From contig JABFRZ010000285.1 in assembly GCA_013140785.1 (NCBI GenBank), positions 1-15,275 on the forward strand: a stretch of 15,275 nucleotides of DNA, written 5' to 3'. The notes below the pieces were generated by a model. It worked only from the letters and a program-made list of their open reading frames with translations. It had not been told where the DNA came from and did no database searches. This DNA is from Planctomycetota bacterium. GTDB taxonomy: Bacteria > Planctomycetota > UBA1135 > GCA-002686595. How positions within the stretch are numbered: the stretch's first letter is position 1; each line of letters starts with the position of its first letter. Positions 1 to 6,244 of the stretch are shown piece after piece. The position numbers were made by a program, and so were the translations under genes.

Positions 1-1
1 G

Positions 2-253
2 CCCTGGCTCGTGCGCCTGCGCGTCGCCTATCCGACGCATTACGGCGGCGCGATCGTGCTCACCGCGATCACGGCGGGAGCGCTGGGGATCCTCGCGTAC
101 CTCGATAGCTGGCGCGCCCGCTTCCCGGACGCGGGCACGCGCGGGCTCCAGGTCCAGGCGCGGCGCTCGCGCCTGACGCCCCGCGGCCCGGTCGCGATCG
201 CCCCGCTCGTCCTGGCGCACTACCGCGAGGATCCGGATGGAAGCGAACGCTGA
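2..253 (+). CDS. C-terminal end of an unknown membrane protein (partial)
   Basis: Open reading frame entering from the left edge and ending at TGA 251-253; its true start lies outside the window. It encodes at least 83 residues. The one clear element is a hydrophobic stretch around residues 15-33 (YGGAIVLTAITAGALGILAY) that looks like a transmembrane helix. A basic tail follows, with a short hydrophobic patch (PVAIAPLVLAHY) near the end. I do not recognise the family. The stop overlaps the start of the next gene (ATG at 237), an arrangement typical of co-transcribed genes, so it may have been operonic with the HTTM-like gene. Since that neighbour is broken, this gene may also be decayed. Confidence 0.4.
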   Translation, partial: PWLVRLRVAYPTHYGGAIVLTAITAGALGILAYLDSWRARFPDAGTRGLQVQARRSRLTPRGPVAIAPLVLAHYREDPDGSER

Positions 254-775
254 GCGCGGCTGGCTGGCGCGCTGGGAGCACTTCTGGTTCGGCGAGGCCT
301 CGCTCGTGTGTCTGGCCGCGTTCCGCATCATTCTCCTCGCCGCCGCCTTCGACGGGGTTTGGCTGGTGCAGAAGTCCCTCTTGCAGCGCGCCACGCAGCT
401 GGATCCGGTGTTCCTGCGGCGGACCTTCGACCCGATCTACGCCTTCGAGCTGCTCGGGCTCGGGCCGCCGGGTCCGAACACGGTGCGCATCGTGTGGGCC
501 GTGATGGTCGCCGCCATCGTGCTCGGCATCCTCGGGCTCTTCGCGCTTCGCCTGCGCGGTGGTCGCGCTGCTCGGCATGTACTGGATCGGCAGCGAGTAT
601 TCCTTCGGCAAGCCGCATCACACCTGCGTGGCGCTCGTGTTGCGCAGGCTGCGCGCCGCGAGGCAGGGCGGTGATCCGCGGGCGGTGCCCGAGCGCGCGC
701 CCTGGGCGGCCCTGCCGCTCCGTCTGGCGCAGCTGACGATCGCGATCGGCTACTTTTTCGCCGGGGCGCGAAGCC
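237..775 (+). pseudogene. HTTM-type (vitamin K-dependent carboxylase-like) membrane protein, frameshifted and 3'-truncated
   Basis: Starts at ATG 237, overlapping the previous stop by 17 bases. The first ~100 residues contain two hydrophobic helices (about 26-42 and 82-102) and the WEHFWF start seen in HTTM proteins. At about 537-558 the similarity jumps to the +1 frame, which continues ALLGMYWIGSEYSFGKPHHT, a run resembling the conserved loop of the HTTM family, and later LAQLTIAIGYFFAGA. So there is one frame change. The hydrophobic helix expected after the HHT motif is also missing, because CVALVL joins directly to an Arg-rich loop, which suggests an internal deletion of about 20 codons. 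After YFFAGA (about 768) the family pattern ends abruptly, and the following DNA is the antisense of another gene. HTTM proteins are multi-pass inner-membrane proteins of mostly unknown function. The family call rests on motif memory, without an alignment. Confidence 0.55.
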
Positions 776-1054
776 CGCGTGCGCACGCATCTCCGCCGCG
801 AGGAAATGCCGCGCGAGCGCCAGCGCGCAGACCACGGCTGCGGCATAGGCGAGGGCCTGCAGGTTCTCCCAGACGCCGTCTTCGTTCGCGAACCAGCTCC
901 GGTAGCGCTCCCGCAACGCGCGCTCGAGCGCGAGGTTGAGGACGAAGAAGAGCAGCGGCAGGAAGAACAGCGCCGCGTGGCTCGTGCGGCGGAGGCGGAA
1001 GGACGTCCAGGGAGGATCCAGGGGGATCCGCGCGTCGGGGCAGGCCCCGCTCAC
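776..1054 (-). pseudogene. N-terminal fragment of a two-helix membrane protein, 3' end lost
   Basis: Reads leftwards from GTG at 1054-1052, which overlaps the TGA of the oxidoreductase gene (GTGA). This indicates translational coupling to that gene. About 93 residues can be assigned: a short soluble start, a first transmembrane helix (AALFFLPLLFFVLNLAL), a polar loop with RYRSWFANEDGVWENLQAL, and a second helix (AYAAAVVCALALARHF). The E-D-G-x-x-E-x-L-Q-A-L loop before a helix recalls unnamed bacterial membrane proteins with an EDG-x-x-EWLTAL loop; I know no function for them. Beyond about 776 the frame stays open but becomes the antisense of the HTTM-like gene, with no further hydrophobic segment. 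The natural 3' end is therefore missing. It shares this breakpoint with the convergent HTTM fragment. Confidence 0.5.
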
Positions 1055-2391
1055 GACTCCTGGAAGTCCCAGCCCTTGCGCACCGGCGACGACAGGTACC
1101 AATCCGCCTCCGGCCGCTCCGGGAAGCGCATGCGCTTCGCGTCCCAGGCGAGCGTTTCGTGCGGGAAGCGCAGCGCGACGTTGCCGAGCAGCGCCACTTC
1201 GGTCAGGAAGGCCGCGTACTCGAAGGGCGCGCTCGTCGTGCCCTTGCCGCGCACGGCGTCCACATACTGGTGCCAGTGGTTGACGGCGGTGCCGGCGGGG
1301 ATCGGGACCGCGGCGAACTTCTCGGCGGGCAGCAGCCGCGGCGGCAGGTAGGGGCTCGCGAGCAACGCGCCGTGCTCGCCGAAGAACAGGCACGCGTTGG
1401 GATCCACCGGGCCGGCGGCGAGCTCCTCCAGCTCTTGCTTCGGCGCCTTGCCGCCGTCGTGCCAGGTGAGCGGCAGGGGGCCGCGCGTGGTCAGCGCGTT
1501 GGGCGGGAACTCGTAGCGCACGCGCGACCAGAGCGGGTAGCTCTCGTCGTTCGGCGGCGGTCCGTCGGAGCGGATCGAGAGCGGCGCCGCGAGCCCGAGG
1601 AACCACAGCGCCGGGTCCATCAGGTGGCAGCCCATGTCGCCCTGCGCGCCCGTGCCGAAGTCCGCGAAGCCGCGCCACGAGAACGGGTGGTAGAGGTCCT
1701 TCTTGTAGGGCCGTTCGGGAGCGACGCCGAGCCAGAGGTTCCAAGCGAGCGTGTCCGGCACGGGATCCGCGCCGCTCGCGCGCTCGACGCCCTGCGGCCA
1801 CCAACCCGCGGGGCGATCGCTCCACACGTGGACCGCGTGCACGCGGCCGATGTGGCCGGCGCGGAAGAGCTCGAGCGCGGCCGAGTAGTGCGCGTTCGAG
1901 TGGTTCTGGATGCCCATCTGCGTCACGCTGCCCGCGCGCCGCGCCGCGCGCGCGACGGCGCGCGCCTCGGCCACCGTGCGCGTGAGAGGCTTCTGCCCGT
2001 AGACGTGCTTCCCCGCGCGCAGCGCGGCCAGCATCACCGGCGCGTGCATGTGGTCGGGGATGGTTGCGTTCACGGAGTCGAAGACCGGTGCGTCGTTCCG
2101 GAAGAGCTCGCGCCAATCACGCACCGCGCGCGCGTTGGGGAAGAGCTTGGCGGCCGCCGCCAGGTGGGCGGAATCGACGTCGCACAGCGCCACCACGTCC
2201 ATGGCGCCGTGGCTCGCGAGCTGCTCGAGATCCGCCGCCCCCATGCCGCCCACGCCGATCGCCGCGTGGCGCACGAGGCCGCGCGTGCGCCTTCGCTCGC
2301 GCAAGAAGTCGAGTGGGCGGGCGAGAACTCCGGCCCCGGCGAATCCACCCGCCGCCGAGAGGATCGAGCGCCGCGAGGGGCCCGCGCTCAT
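1051..2391 (-). CDS. Tat-exported Gfo/Idh/MocA family oxidoreductase
   Basis: 446 residues from ATG 2391. This start is preferred over ATG 2436 because a GGAG lies 7 bases upstream and the protein then opens with a compact Tat signal (S-R-R-S-I-L, Arg 7-8, then a Gly/Ala-rich hydrophobic stretch). The Rossmann NAD(P)-binding motif is GVGGMG at 46-51. An acidic residue ends the second strand (CDVD, 70-73). The family motif EKP appears as QKP (133-135, in GKHVYGQKP), a variant I associate with the Tat-exported members. W-S-D-R-P-x-G-W-W-P-Q-G and DMGCHLMDP are also typical of that subgroup. The likely role is NAD-dependent oxidation or reduction of a sugar or cyclitol in the periplasm or at the membrane; the substrate cannot be told. 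It is followed, with 4 bases overlapping, by a truncated membrane protein gene. Confidence 0.9.
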   Translation of the reverse strand: MSAGPSRRSILSAAGGFAGAGVLARPLDFLRERRRTRGLVRHAAIGVGGMGAADLEQLASHGAMDVVALCDVDSAHLAAAAKLFPNARAVRDWRELFRNDAPVFDSVNATIPDHMHAPVMLAALRAGKHVYGQKPLTRTVAEARAVARAARRAGSVTQMGIQNHSNAHYSAALELFRAGHIGRVHAVHVWSDRPAGWWPQGVERASGADPVPDTLAWNLWLGVAPERPYKKDLYHPFSWRGFADFGTGAQGDMGCHLMDPALWFLGLAAPLSIRSDGPPPNDESYPLWSRVRYEFPPNALTTRGPLPLTWHDGGKAPKQELEELAAGPVDPNACLFFGEHGALLASPYLPPRLLPAEKFAAVPIPAGTAVNHWHQYVDAVRGKGTTSAPFEYAAFLTEVALLGNVALRFPHETLAWDAKRMRFPERPEADWYLSSPVRKGWDFQES

Positions 2392-2454
2392 CGCGGCGCT
2401 CCCGCCGGGGGCCGAATCGAGGCGCGGGGAGTGCATGCGAGGCGCTGTGAGGGT

Positions 2455-2482
2455 TTGACCTCTCCGGCGGCGTCACTATACT
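2455..2482 (+). promoter_or_regulatory. Sigma70-type promoter for tRNA-Asp
   Basis: TTGACC (2455-2460) and TATACT (2477-2482) match the -35 and -10 consensus at 5 of 6 positions each, with a 16-base spacer. Transcription would start near 2489, about 37 bases before the mature tRNA 5' end. It is one of the strongest consensus matches noticed in this GC-rich window. It lies between the divergent oxidoreductase gene and the tRNA, in an otherwise gene-free gap. Confidence 0.75.
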
Positions 2483-2525
2483 CCTGCCCCTTCGATAGGG
2501 CGGCTGCCGCGTGCGGCCGTACCGC

Positions 2526-2602
2526 GGGGACGTAGCTCAATCGGTTAGAGTACCGGCCTGTCACGCCGGGGGTTGCGGGTTCGAGTCCCGTCGTCCTCGC
2601 CA
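2526..2602 (+). tRNA. tRNA-Asp (anticodon GTC)
   Basis: 77 bases including an encoded CCA. The cloverleaf folds completely: acceptor GGGGACG with CGTCCTC (one G-U pair), D arm GCTC/GAGT, anticodon stem CCGGC/GCCGG with loop CTGTCAC, and T arm GCGGG-TTCGAGT-CCCGT. The anticodon GTC is at 2560-2562. Discriminator base G73 agrees with aspartate identity. A consensus-like promoter lies just upstream, and rnd follows 120 bases downstream in the same direction. Confidence 0.97.
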
Positions 2603-2722
2603 TTTCTCCCGCCCTTCCACGGCGCAATCGCGCAGGAATGGCCGGGGGGGTTGGCGCCTTCGAGGGTTGGTGCCTTGTCGTCTGCGCATGCGCGGATAGG
2701 CTCTTTCGCCCGATCGACGAGC

Positions 2723-3811
2723 ATGACCCTTCCCCCTCCGAGCGCGCCCCACGAGCTGCCGCCGCCCGAGCTCGTCGAGGACGCGGCCGGGCTGGAGCGG
2801 ATGATCGCCGCGCTGGCGAGCGAGCGCGAGATCGCCGTCGATACCGAGGCCGACTCCTTCTACCACTACCAGGAGCGCGTGTGCCTGGTGCAGGTCACGT
2901 CGGGCGGGCGCGACTGGCTGATCGATCCGCTGCGCGGGCTCGACATACGCCCGCTGGGCGCGATGCTGGCCGATCCGGAACGCATCAAGGTGTTCCACGA
3001 CGGCGAGTACGACATCCTCATCCTCAAGCGCCAGTTCGGCTTCCGCTTCGCGAACCTGTTCGACACGCGCATCGCGGCCGCGGCGCTGGGCATGGAGGCG
3101 CCGGGCCTCGCGGCGGTGGTGCACGAACGCTATGGCTTCGAGCTCGACAAGTCGCAGCAGCGCTCGGACTGGTCACGCCGGCCGCTGACGCGCGAGCAGG
3201 TGGTCTACGCGCGCCTCGACACGCACTACCTCGTGCCGCTGATGCATGCCTTCGCGTCCGAGCTCGAGCAGCGCGGGCGCATGCCGATCCTGCGCGGCGA
3301 GTGTGAGCGCCTGGTGGCCCTCGAGCCGGCCGAGAAGAGCTTCCACCCCGACGAGTTCCTGCGCATCAAGGGCGCGCGGCGGCTGTCGCTCGCGGAGATG
3401 CGCGTCTTGCGCGAGCTGTTCGTCTTGCGCGAGGAGCACGCGCGCGCGCGCGACCTCCCGCCCTTCAAGGTGCTGGCGCCGCAGGCCATGCTCGACCTGG
3501 CCCAGGCCCAGCCGACCTCGCTGCGCACGCTCGAGCGTTTCGTCCCGCCCGGCGTGCAGCGCCGTATCGGCAACGAGATCGTGGCCGCCATCCAGCGCGA
3601 AGGCCTCGATTCCTCGCTGGTCTTGAACCGACGCGTGCTCCTGCGCCTGGCCGAGGTGCGTCCCGCGGCGCGCCTGGACCTCGCCAAGATCGACGGCTTG
3701 TTGCCCTGGCAGGTCGCACTCTTCGGCGACGAGCTCCTCGGCGTCGTCCAGGGTTTCGCGCGCGACCTCGCGGCCGGCCGGATCGAGCTGCGCCGGCGCG
3801 GGCGACGTTAG
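2723..3811 (+). CDS. rnd: Ribonuclease D (3'-5' exoribonuclease)
   Basis: 362 residues from ATG 2723. Earlier in-frame ATGs would overlap the tRNA, so they are excluded; the Shine-Dalgarno at 2723 is weak (GACGAG). The DEDDy exonuclease domain spans about 17-195. Exo I is D40-x-E42 in AVDTEADSF. Exo II is D97 in FHDGEYD. Exo III is Y162-x-x-x-D166 in YARLDTHYL. An HRDC domain follows at about 223-290 (LSLAEMRVLRELFVLREEHA), then a second, more divergent HRDC-like region to the C-terminus, as in E. coli RNase D (375 aa). The enzyme trims the 3' ends of tRNA precursors and other stable RNAs in the cytoplasm. Here it lies between two tRNA genes and may be expressed by read-through from the tRNA-Asp promoter. 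Confidence 0.93.
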   Translation: MTLPPPSAPHELPPPELVEDAAGLERMIAALASEREIAVDTEADSFYHYQERVCLVQVTSGGRDWLIDPLRGLDIRPLGAMLADPERIKVFHDGEYDILILKRQFGFRFANLFDTRIAAAALGMEAPGLAAVVHERYGFELDKSQQRSDWSRRPLTREQVVYARLDTHYLVPLMHAFASELEQRGRMPILRGECERLVALEPAEKSFHPDEFLRIKGARRLSLAEMRVLRELFVLREEHARARDLPPFKVLAPQAMLDLAQAQPTSLRTLERFVPPGVQRRIGNEIVAAIQREGLDSSLVLNRRVLLRLAEVRPAARLDLAKIDGLLPWQVALFGDELLGVVQGFARDLAAGRIELRRRGRR

Positions 3812-3839
3812 CGGCCGCGGGAGCGCAGCAGCGGCCGCT
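3810..3839. terminator. Stem-loop overlapping the rnd stop codon, candidate bidirectional terminator
   Basis: A perfect 9-base inverted repeat, AGCGGCCGC (3810-3818) and GCGGCCGCT (3831-3839), with a 12-base loop. It begins inside the TAG stop of rnd (3809-3811). It lies between the 3' ends of rnd (+) and tRNA-Ala (-), where a shared terminator would be expected. No T-tract follows on either strand, so it is not a classical intrinsic terminator and could instead act as an RNA-protecting 3' hairpin. Confidence 0.4.
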
Positions 3840-3859
3840 CATGGCCGCACCCGGGGTCG

Positions 3860-3935
3860 TGGTGGAGACGAAGGGACTCGAACCCTCGACCTCTGCGTTG
3901 CGAACGCAGCGCTCTACCAACTGAGCTACGTCCCC
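3860..3935 (-). tRNA. tRNA-Ala (anticodon CGC)
   Basis: 76 bases including an encoded CCA (TGGT at 3860-3863 on the plus strand). On the minus strand the acceptor GGGGACG pairs with CGTCTCC and contains G3:U70, the alanine identity pair. The anticodon stem is CTGCG/CGCAG with loop TTCGCAA, giving anticodon CGC, which reads GCG codons. Discriminator A73 fits alanine. A poor -10-like TATTCT is present on the minus strand at 3955-3950, with no good -35. Confidence 0.96.
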
Positions 3936-4059
3936 GGGAAAGGGCCGAGAGAATAGCGCCGGGGGGCGGCAGGTGGAAGGTGCCTGACCCACGAGCGGAA
4001 CCTCGGGTTCGCGCGCCGGTTCCAGGCGCCGTTCGAGAGACCCAGAACCGGAGACCCCC

Positions 4060-4467
4060 ATGTCCTTGCGCAGCTTCTTTCCACTCGCCCTTCTGCTCGG
4101 ATCCCTGCTTGCGTCCGCACCCGCCGCCCAGGAGCGTCGAGCTCCTGAACGGGAGTCGCGGCTCGAGGGCGAGCGCGCCCGCGAGCACAGTCCGGCCCGG
4201 CAGCACCTGCGCGAGCGGATCCGGTCCCTCACCCGCGAGCGCATGGAGCGCCGCCTCGAGCGAAGAGCGGATCTCGGGTCCGGCCGCCACGAGCGACGGG
4301 GCCTGAAGCACCGGGAGCACCTCCGCAGACGGATCGTGGAGCGCCTCGAGCGGCGTCACCCTGCTCTGGGCGAGGGGCTGCGCAGGGAACTGCGCAAGCG
4401 CCTCGATCATGAGCGGGATCGGATCGATCGACTGCGCGAGCCCCAGAGCCGGCGACGGACCGTCTGA
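4060..4467 (+). CDS. Small exported Arg/Glu-rich helical protein, function unknown
   Basis: 135 residues from ATG 4060, with GGAG six bases upstream (4050-4053). Residues 1-23 form a Sec signal peptide: SLR, a hydrophobic core FFPLALLLGSLLASA, and a cleavage region PAA|QE. The mature ~112 residues are almost entirely Arg, Glu, Leu, His and Asp, with very few Pro or Gly, predicting long charged helices or a coiled coil. Loosely repeated units such as RERMERRLERR, RRRIVERLERRHPAL and RRELRKRLDHERDR recur roughly every 30-35 residues. I recognise no family. The size and charged helical make-up recall Spy/CpxP-type periplasmic proteins, but I see no LTxxQ motif. It precedes the lipoprotein operon by 106 bases, separated by a possible weak terminator. 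Confidence 0.7.
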   Translation: MSLRSFFPLALLLGSLLASAPAAQERRAPERESRLEGERAREHSPARQHLRERIRSLTRERMERRLERRADLGSGRHERRGLKHREHLRRRIVERLERRHPALGEGLRRELRKRLDHERDRIDRLREPQSRRRTV

Positions 4468-4484
4468 CCTCGGGCTCGGCTTTT
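4437..4484 (+). terminator. Weak terminator-like inverted repeat
   Basis: CGAGCCC (4437-4443) and GGGCTCG (4472-4478) form a 7-base inverted repeat with a 28-base loop, followed two bases later by TTTT (4481-4484). It spans the stop of the Arg/Glu-rich protein gene. The long loop and short T run make it a marginal candidate. Confidence 0.25.
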
Positions 4485-4573
4485 CTCGCGCCGGGAACTA
4501 TCCTCTGGTCTCCGAGTTCCGAACGGCGGTGTCCCTGCCGCGGGGCTCCCTTCCCCGCCTCAGAGAGGAGATC

Positions 4574-5233
4574 ATGCGCACTCACTCGTCCGTCCTCCTT
4601 TGTGTGCTCTGTCTGTCCTCCGCCTGCGCCACCGAGAGCAGCCGCGTCGTCGCCACCGAGCCGGTCGCGAGCTACGGCACGAGCTACTCTGGTCCGCTCA
4701 CCACGATCGCGGTCGGCAAGGTGGCCAACGCCTCGCCCTACATGCGCGGCATCTTCACCAGCGGTGACCAGCTCGGGGGCCAGGCCAAGACCATCCTGAA
4801 GACGCACCTGGCCCAGACCGGGCGCTTCGACGTGGTCGATCGCGACAACCTCGACGAGATCGCCTTCGAGAGCCAGACCTCGGGCGCCGCGCAGGCCCTG
4901 GTCGGCGCGCGTTTCGTCGTCACCGGCGAGGTGACCGAGTTCGGGCGAAGAGAGACCGGCGACCACCAGCTCTTCGGGATCCTCGGGCGCGGCAAGCAGC
5001 AAGTCGCCTACTCGAAGGTTTCGCTCAACGTGGTGGACGTGACCACCTCGCGCATCGTGCACGCCGTGCAGGGCGCCGGGGAGTACGAGCTCGGCAGCCG
5101 CGAGGTGCTGGGCACCGGCGGGACCCAGGGCTACGACTCGACGCTCAACGGCAAGGTCCTGAACCTGTCGATCACCGACGCGGTGAACAAGCTGGTGCGC
5201 GATCTCGAGAGCGGCCGCGTCAAGCTCCAGTGA
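4574..5233 (+). CDS. CsgG/HfaB-family lipoprotein, first gene of a three-lipoprotein operon
   Basis: 219 residues from ATG 4574, with a strong purine-rich Shine-Dalgarno (GAGAGGAG, 4563-4570). The signal peptide ends in LSSAC with lipidated Cys 18; Leu is at -4 rather than -3, so the lipobox is slightly atypical. The mature part has the CsgG-type core: TIAVGKVANAS, then QAKTILKTHLAQTGRFDVVDRDNLDEIAFE, then ALVGARFVVTGEVTEFG, and a strand region VSLNVVDVTTSRIVHAVQGAGEYE. It ends in a helix (ITDAVNKLVRDLE). At 219 aa it is shorter than curli CsgG (277 aa). It fits the shorter CsgG-like lipoproteins encoded next to DUF4810 and DUF799 genes, as in the Neisseria NMB1124-1126 locus. It is probably anchored to the outer membrane facing the periplasm. 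No curlin genes are present, so curli secretion should not be inferred. Confidence 0.85.
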   Translation: MRTHSSVLLCVLCLSSACATESSRVVATEPVASYGTSYSGPLTTIAVGKVANASPYMRGIFTSGDQLGGQAKTILKTHLAQTGRFDVVDRDNLDEIAFESQTSGAAQALVGARFVVTGEVTEFGRRETGDHQLFGILGRGKQQVAYSKVSLNVVDVTTSRIVHAVQGAGEYELGSREVLGTGGTQGYDSTLNGKVLNLSITDAVNKLVRDLESGRVKLQ

Positions 5234-5571
5234 AGCCCTGCACTGTGCTCGCGCTGGCGCTGGCCTGCGTGAGCTGCACCACGACCTATTACGAGTGGGG
5301 CCGTTACGAGGACTCGGTCTACGCCGTCACGAGCCAGCCGGACGGCTTCGACCTCGGGGCCGAGATCGACGCGCTCGAGCAGCAGGTGGACAAGAGCATC
5401 GACAAGGAGCGCCCGGTCCCGCCCGGACTGCACGCGCACCTCGGCTACCTGCACTCCGTGGCCGGCAACCCGACCGCGGCGCGCGCCCACTTCGAGCAGG
5501 AAAAGGCGCTCTATCCCGAGAGCGCGCGCTTCATCGACCACTTGCTGGCGCGGCTCGCGCCGGGGACCTGA
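5230..5571 (+). CDS. DUF4810-like lipoprotein
   Basis: 113 residues. GTG at 5230 overlaps the previous stop (GTGA), so translation is coupled. The signal peptide KPCTVLALALACVSC gives a lipidated cysteine at about residue 16 (ACVSC box). It is followed by TTTYYEWGRYEDSVY, the Tyr-rich start typical of DUF4810 proteins. The second half reads as one helical TPR-like repeat (LHAHLGYLHSVAGNPTAARA, then FEQEKALYPES). The family has no established biochemical function. Its recurrent position between a CsgG-like and a DUF799 lipoprotein gene suggests the three form an envelope complex. Confidence 0.85.
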   Translation: MKPCTVLALALACVSCTTTYYEWGRYEDSVYAVTSQPDGFDLGAEIDALEQQVDKSIDKERPVPPGLHAHLGYLHSVAGNPTAARAHFEQEKALYPESARFIDHLLARLAPGT

Positions 5572-5572
5572 C

Positions 5573-6223
5573 ATGCGTGCCCCCTTCCTCGCCGCGGCGC
5601 TCGCCTTGGCTTCCTGCGCGCTGGTTTCCTGCGCGACCGTCGAGCCCTACGACTACACGCTCTTCCACACGCACCAGCCGCGCTCGGTGCTCGTGCTCCC
5701 GCCGCTCGACAACTCCATGGAGGTGGACGCGACCTACGCCTACCTCTCGACCGTCACGGTCCCGCTGGCCGAGCGCGGCTACTACGTGTTCCCGGTGGCC
5801 GTGGTCGATCGCATGCTGCGCGACAACGGCCTGCCCGGTCCGGGTGAGATGCACCAGGTCCCGCTGACTCGCCTGGGCGAGATCTTCGGCGCCGACGCGG
5901 TGCTCTACATCACCCTGCACGACTGGGGCACGGCCTACCGCGTGCTCGACTCCGCGACCGAGGTCACGGCTGAGGGCAGCCTGGTGGACGTCGCGAGCGG
6001 CACCGAGATCTGGCACGGCAAGCACACCGCGGTGTACAGCTCGAGCTCGGGCGCCAACAGCATCAGCGAGATGCTGGTGGGCGCGATCGTCAACCAGATC
6101 ATGAGCTCGGTCGTCGATCGCTCGCTGGACGTGGCGCGCGAGTGCAACGCGGGTCTCTTCTGCAACGACCACGACGGGCTCCTGCTCGGGCCGCGCCACG
6201 AGGACTTCGGCGAGGACGGGTAG
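5573..6223 (+). CDS. DUF799 / GNA1162-like lipoprotein
   Basis: 216 residues from ATG 5573, one base after the previous stop. The signal peptide contains two possible lipoboxes, LASC (Cys 15) and LVSC (Cys 20); either could be lipidated. The mature domain has the family pattern: RSVLVLPPLDNSMEVDATY, then PLAERGYYVFPVAVVDRMLRDNGL, then IFGADAVLYITLHDWGT, then GSLVDVASGTEIWHGK. It resembles the TolB-N-like fold described for Neisseria GNA1162. The C-terminal tail carries two Cys (ECNAGLFCNDHDG) that could form a disulfide. It ends the operon and is convergent with the AmpG-like gene, only 21 bases apart, with no clear terminator hairpin between them. Confidence 0.87.
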   Translation: MRAPFLAAALALASCALVSCATVEPYDYTLFHTHQPRSVLVLPPLDNSMEVDATYAYLSTVTVPLAERGYYVFPVAVVDRMLRDNGLPGPGEMHQVPLTRLGEIFGADAVLYITLHDWGTAYRVLDSATEVTAEGSLVDVASGTEIWHGKHTAVYSSSSGANSISEMLVGAIVNQIMSSVVDRSLDVARECNAGLFCNDHDGLLLGPRHEDFGEDG

Positions 6224-6244
6224 CGTCTCGGCGGCGCGCGCGTC

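Noticed and set aside
437..2116. 559-codon minus-strand frame running from the oxidoreductase into the HTTM-like gene
   Set aside because: It is out of frame with the oxidoreductase over most of its length. Only the part 776-1054 has membrane-protein character and a sensible start, and that part is annotated separately.
1159..2535. 458-codon plus-strand frame opposite the oxidoreductase
   Set aside because: Arg/Glu/Val-rich antisense translation overlapping the tRNA promoter and tRNA-Asp; no start signal or domain.
4574..6223. Curli secretion operon
   Set aside because: Only a short CsgG-like protein is present; there are no curlin subunits, CsgE or CsgF. The DUF4810 and DUF799 neighbours identify a different locus.
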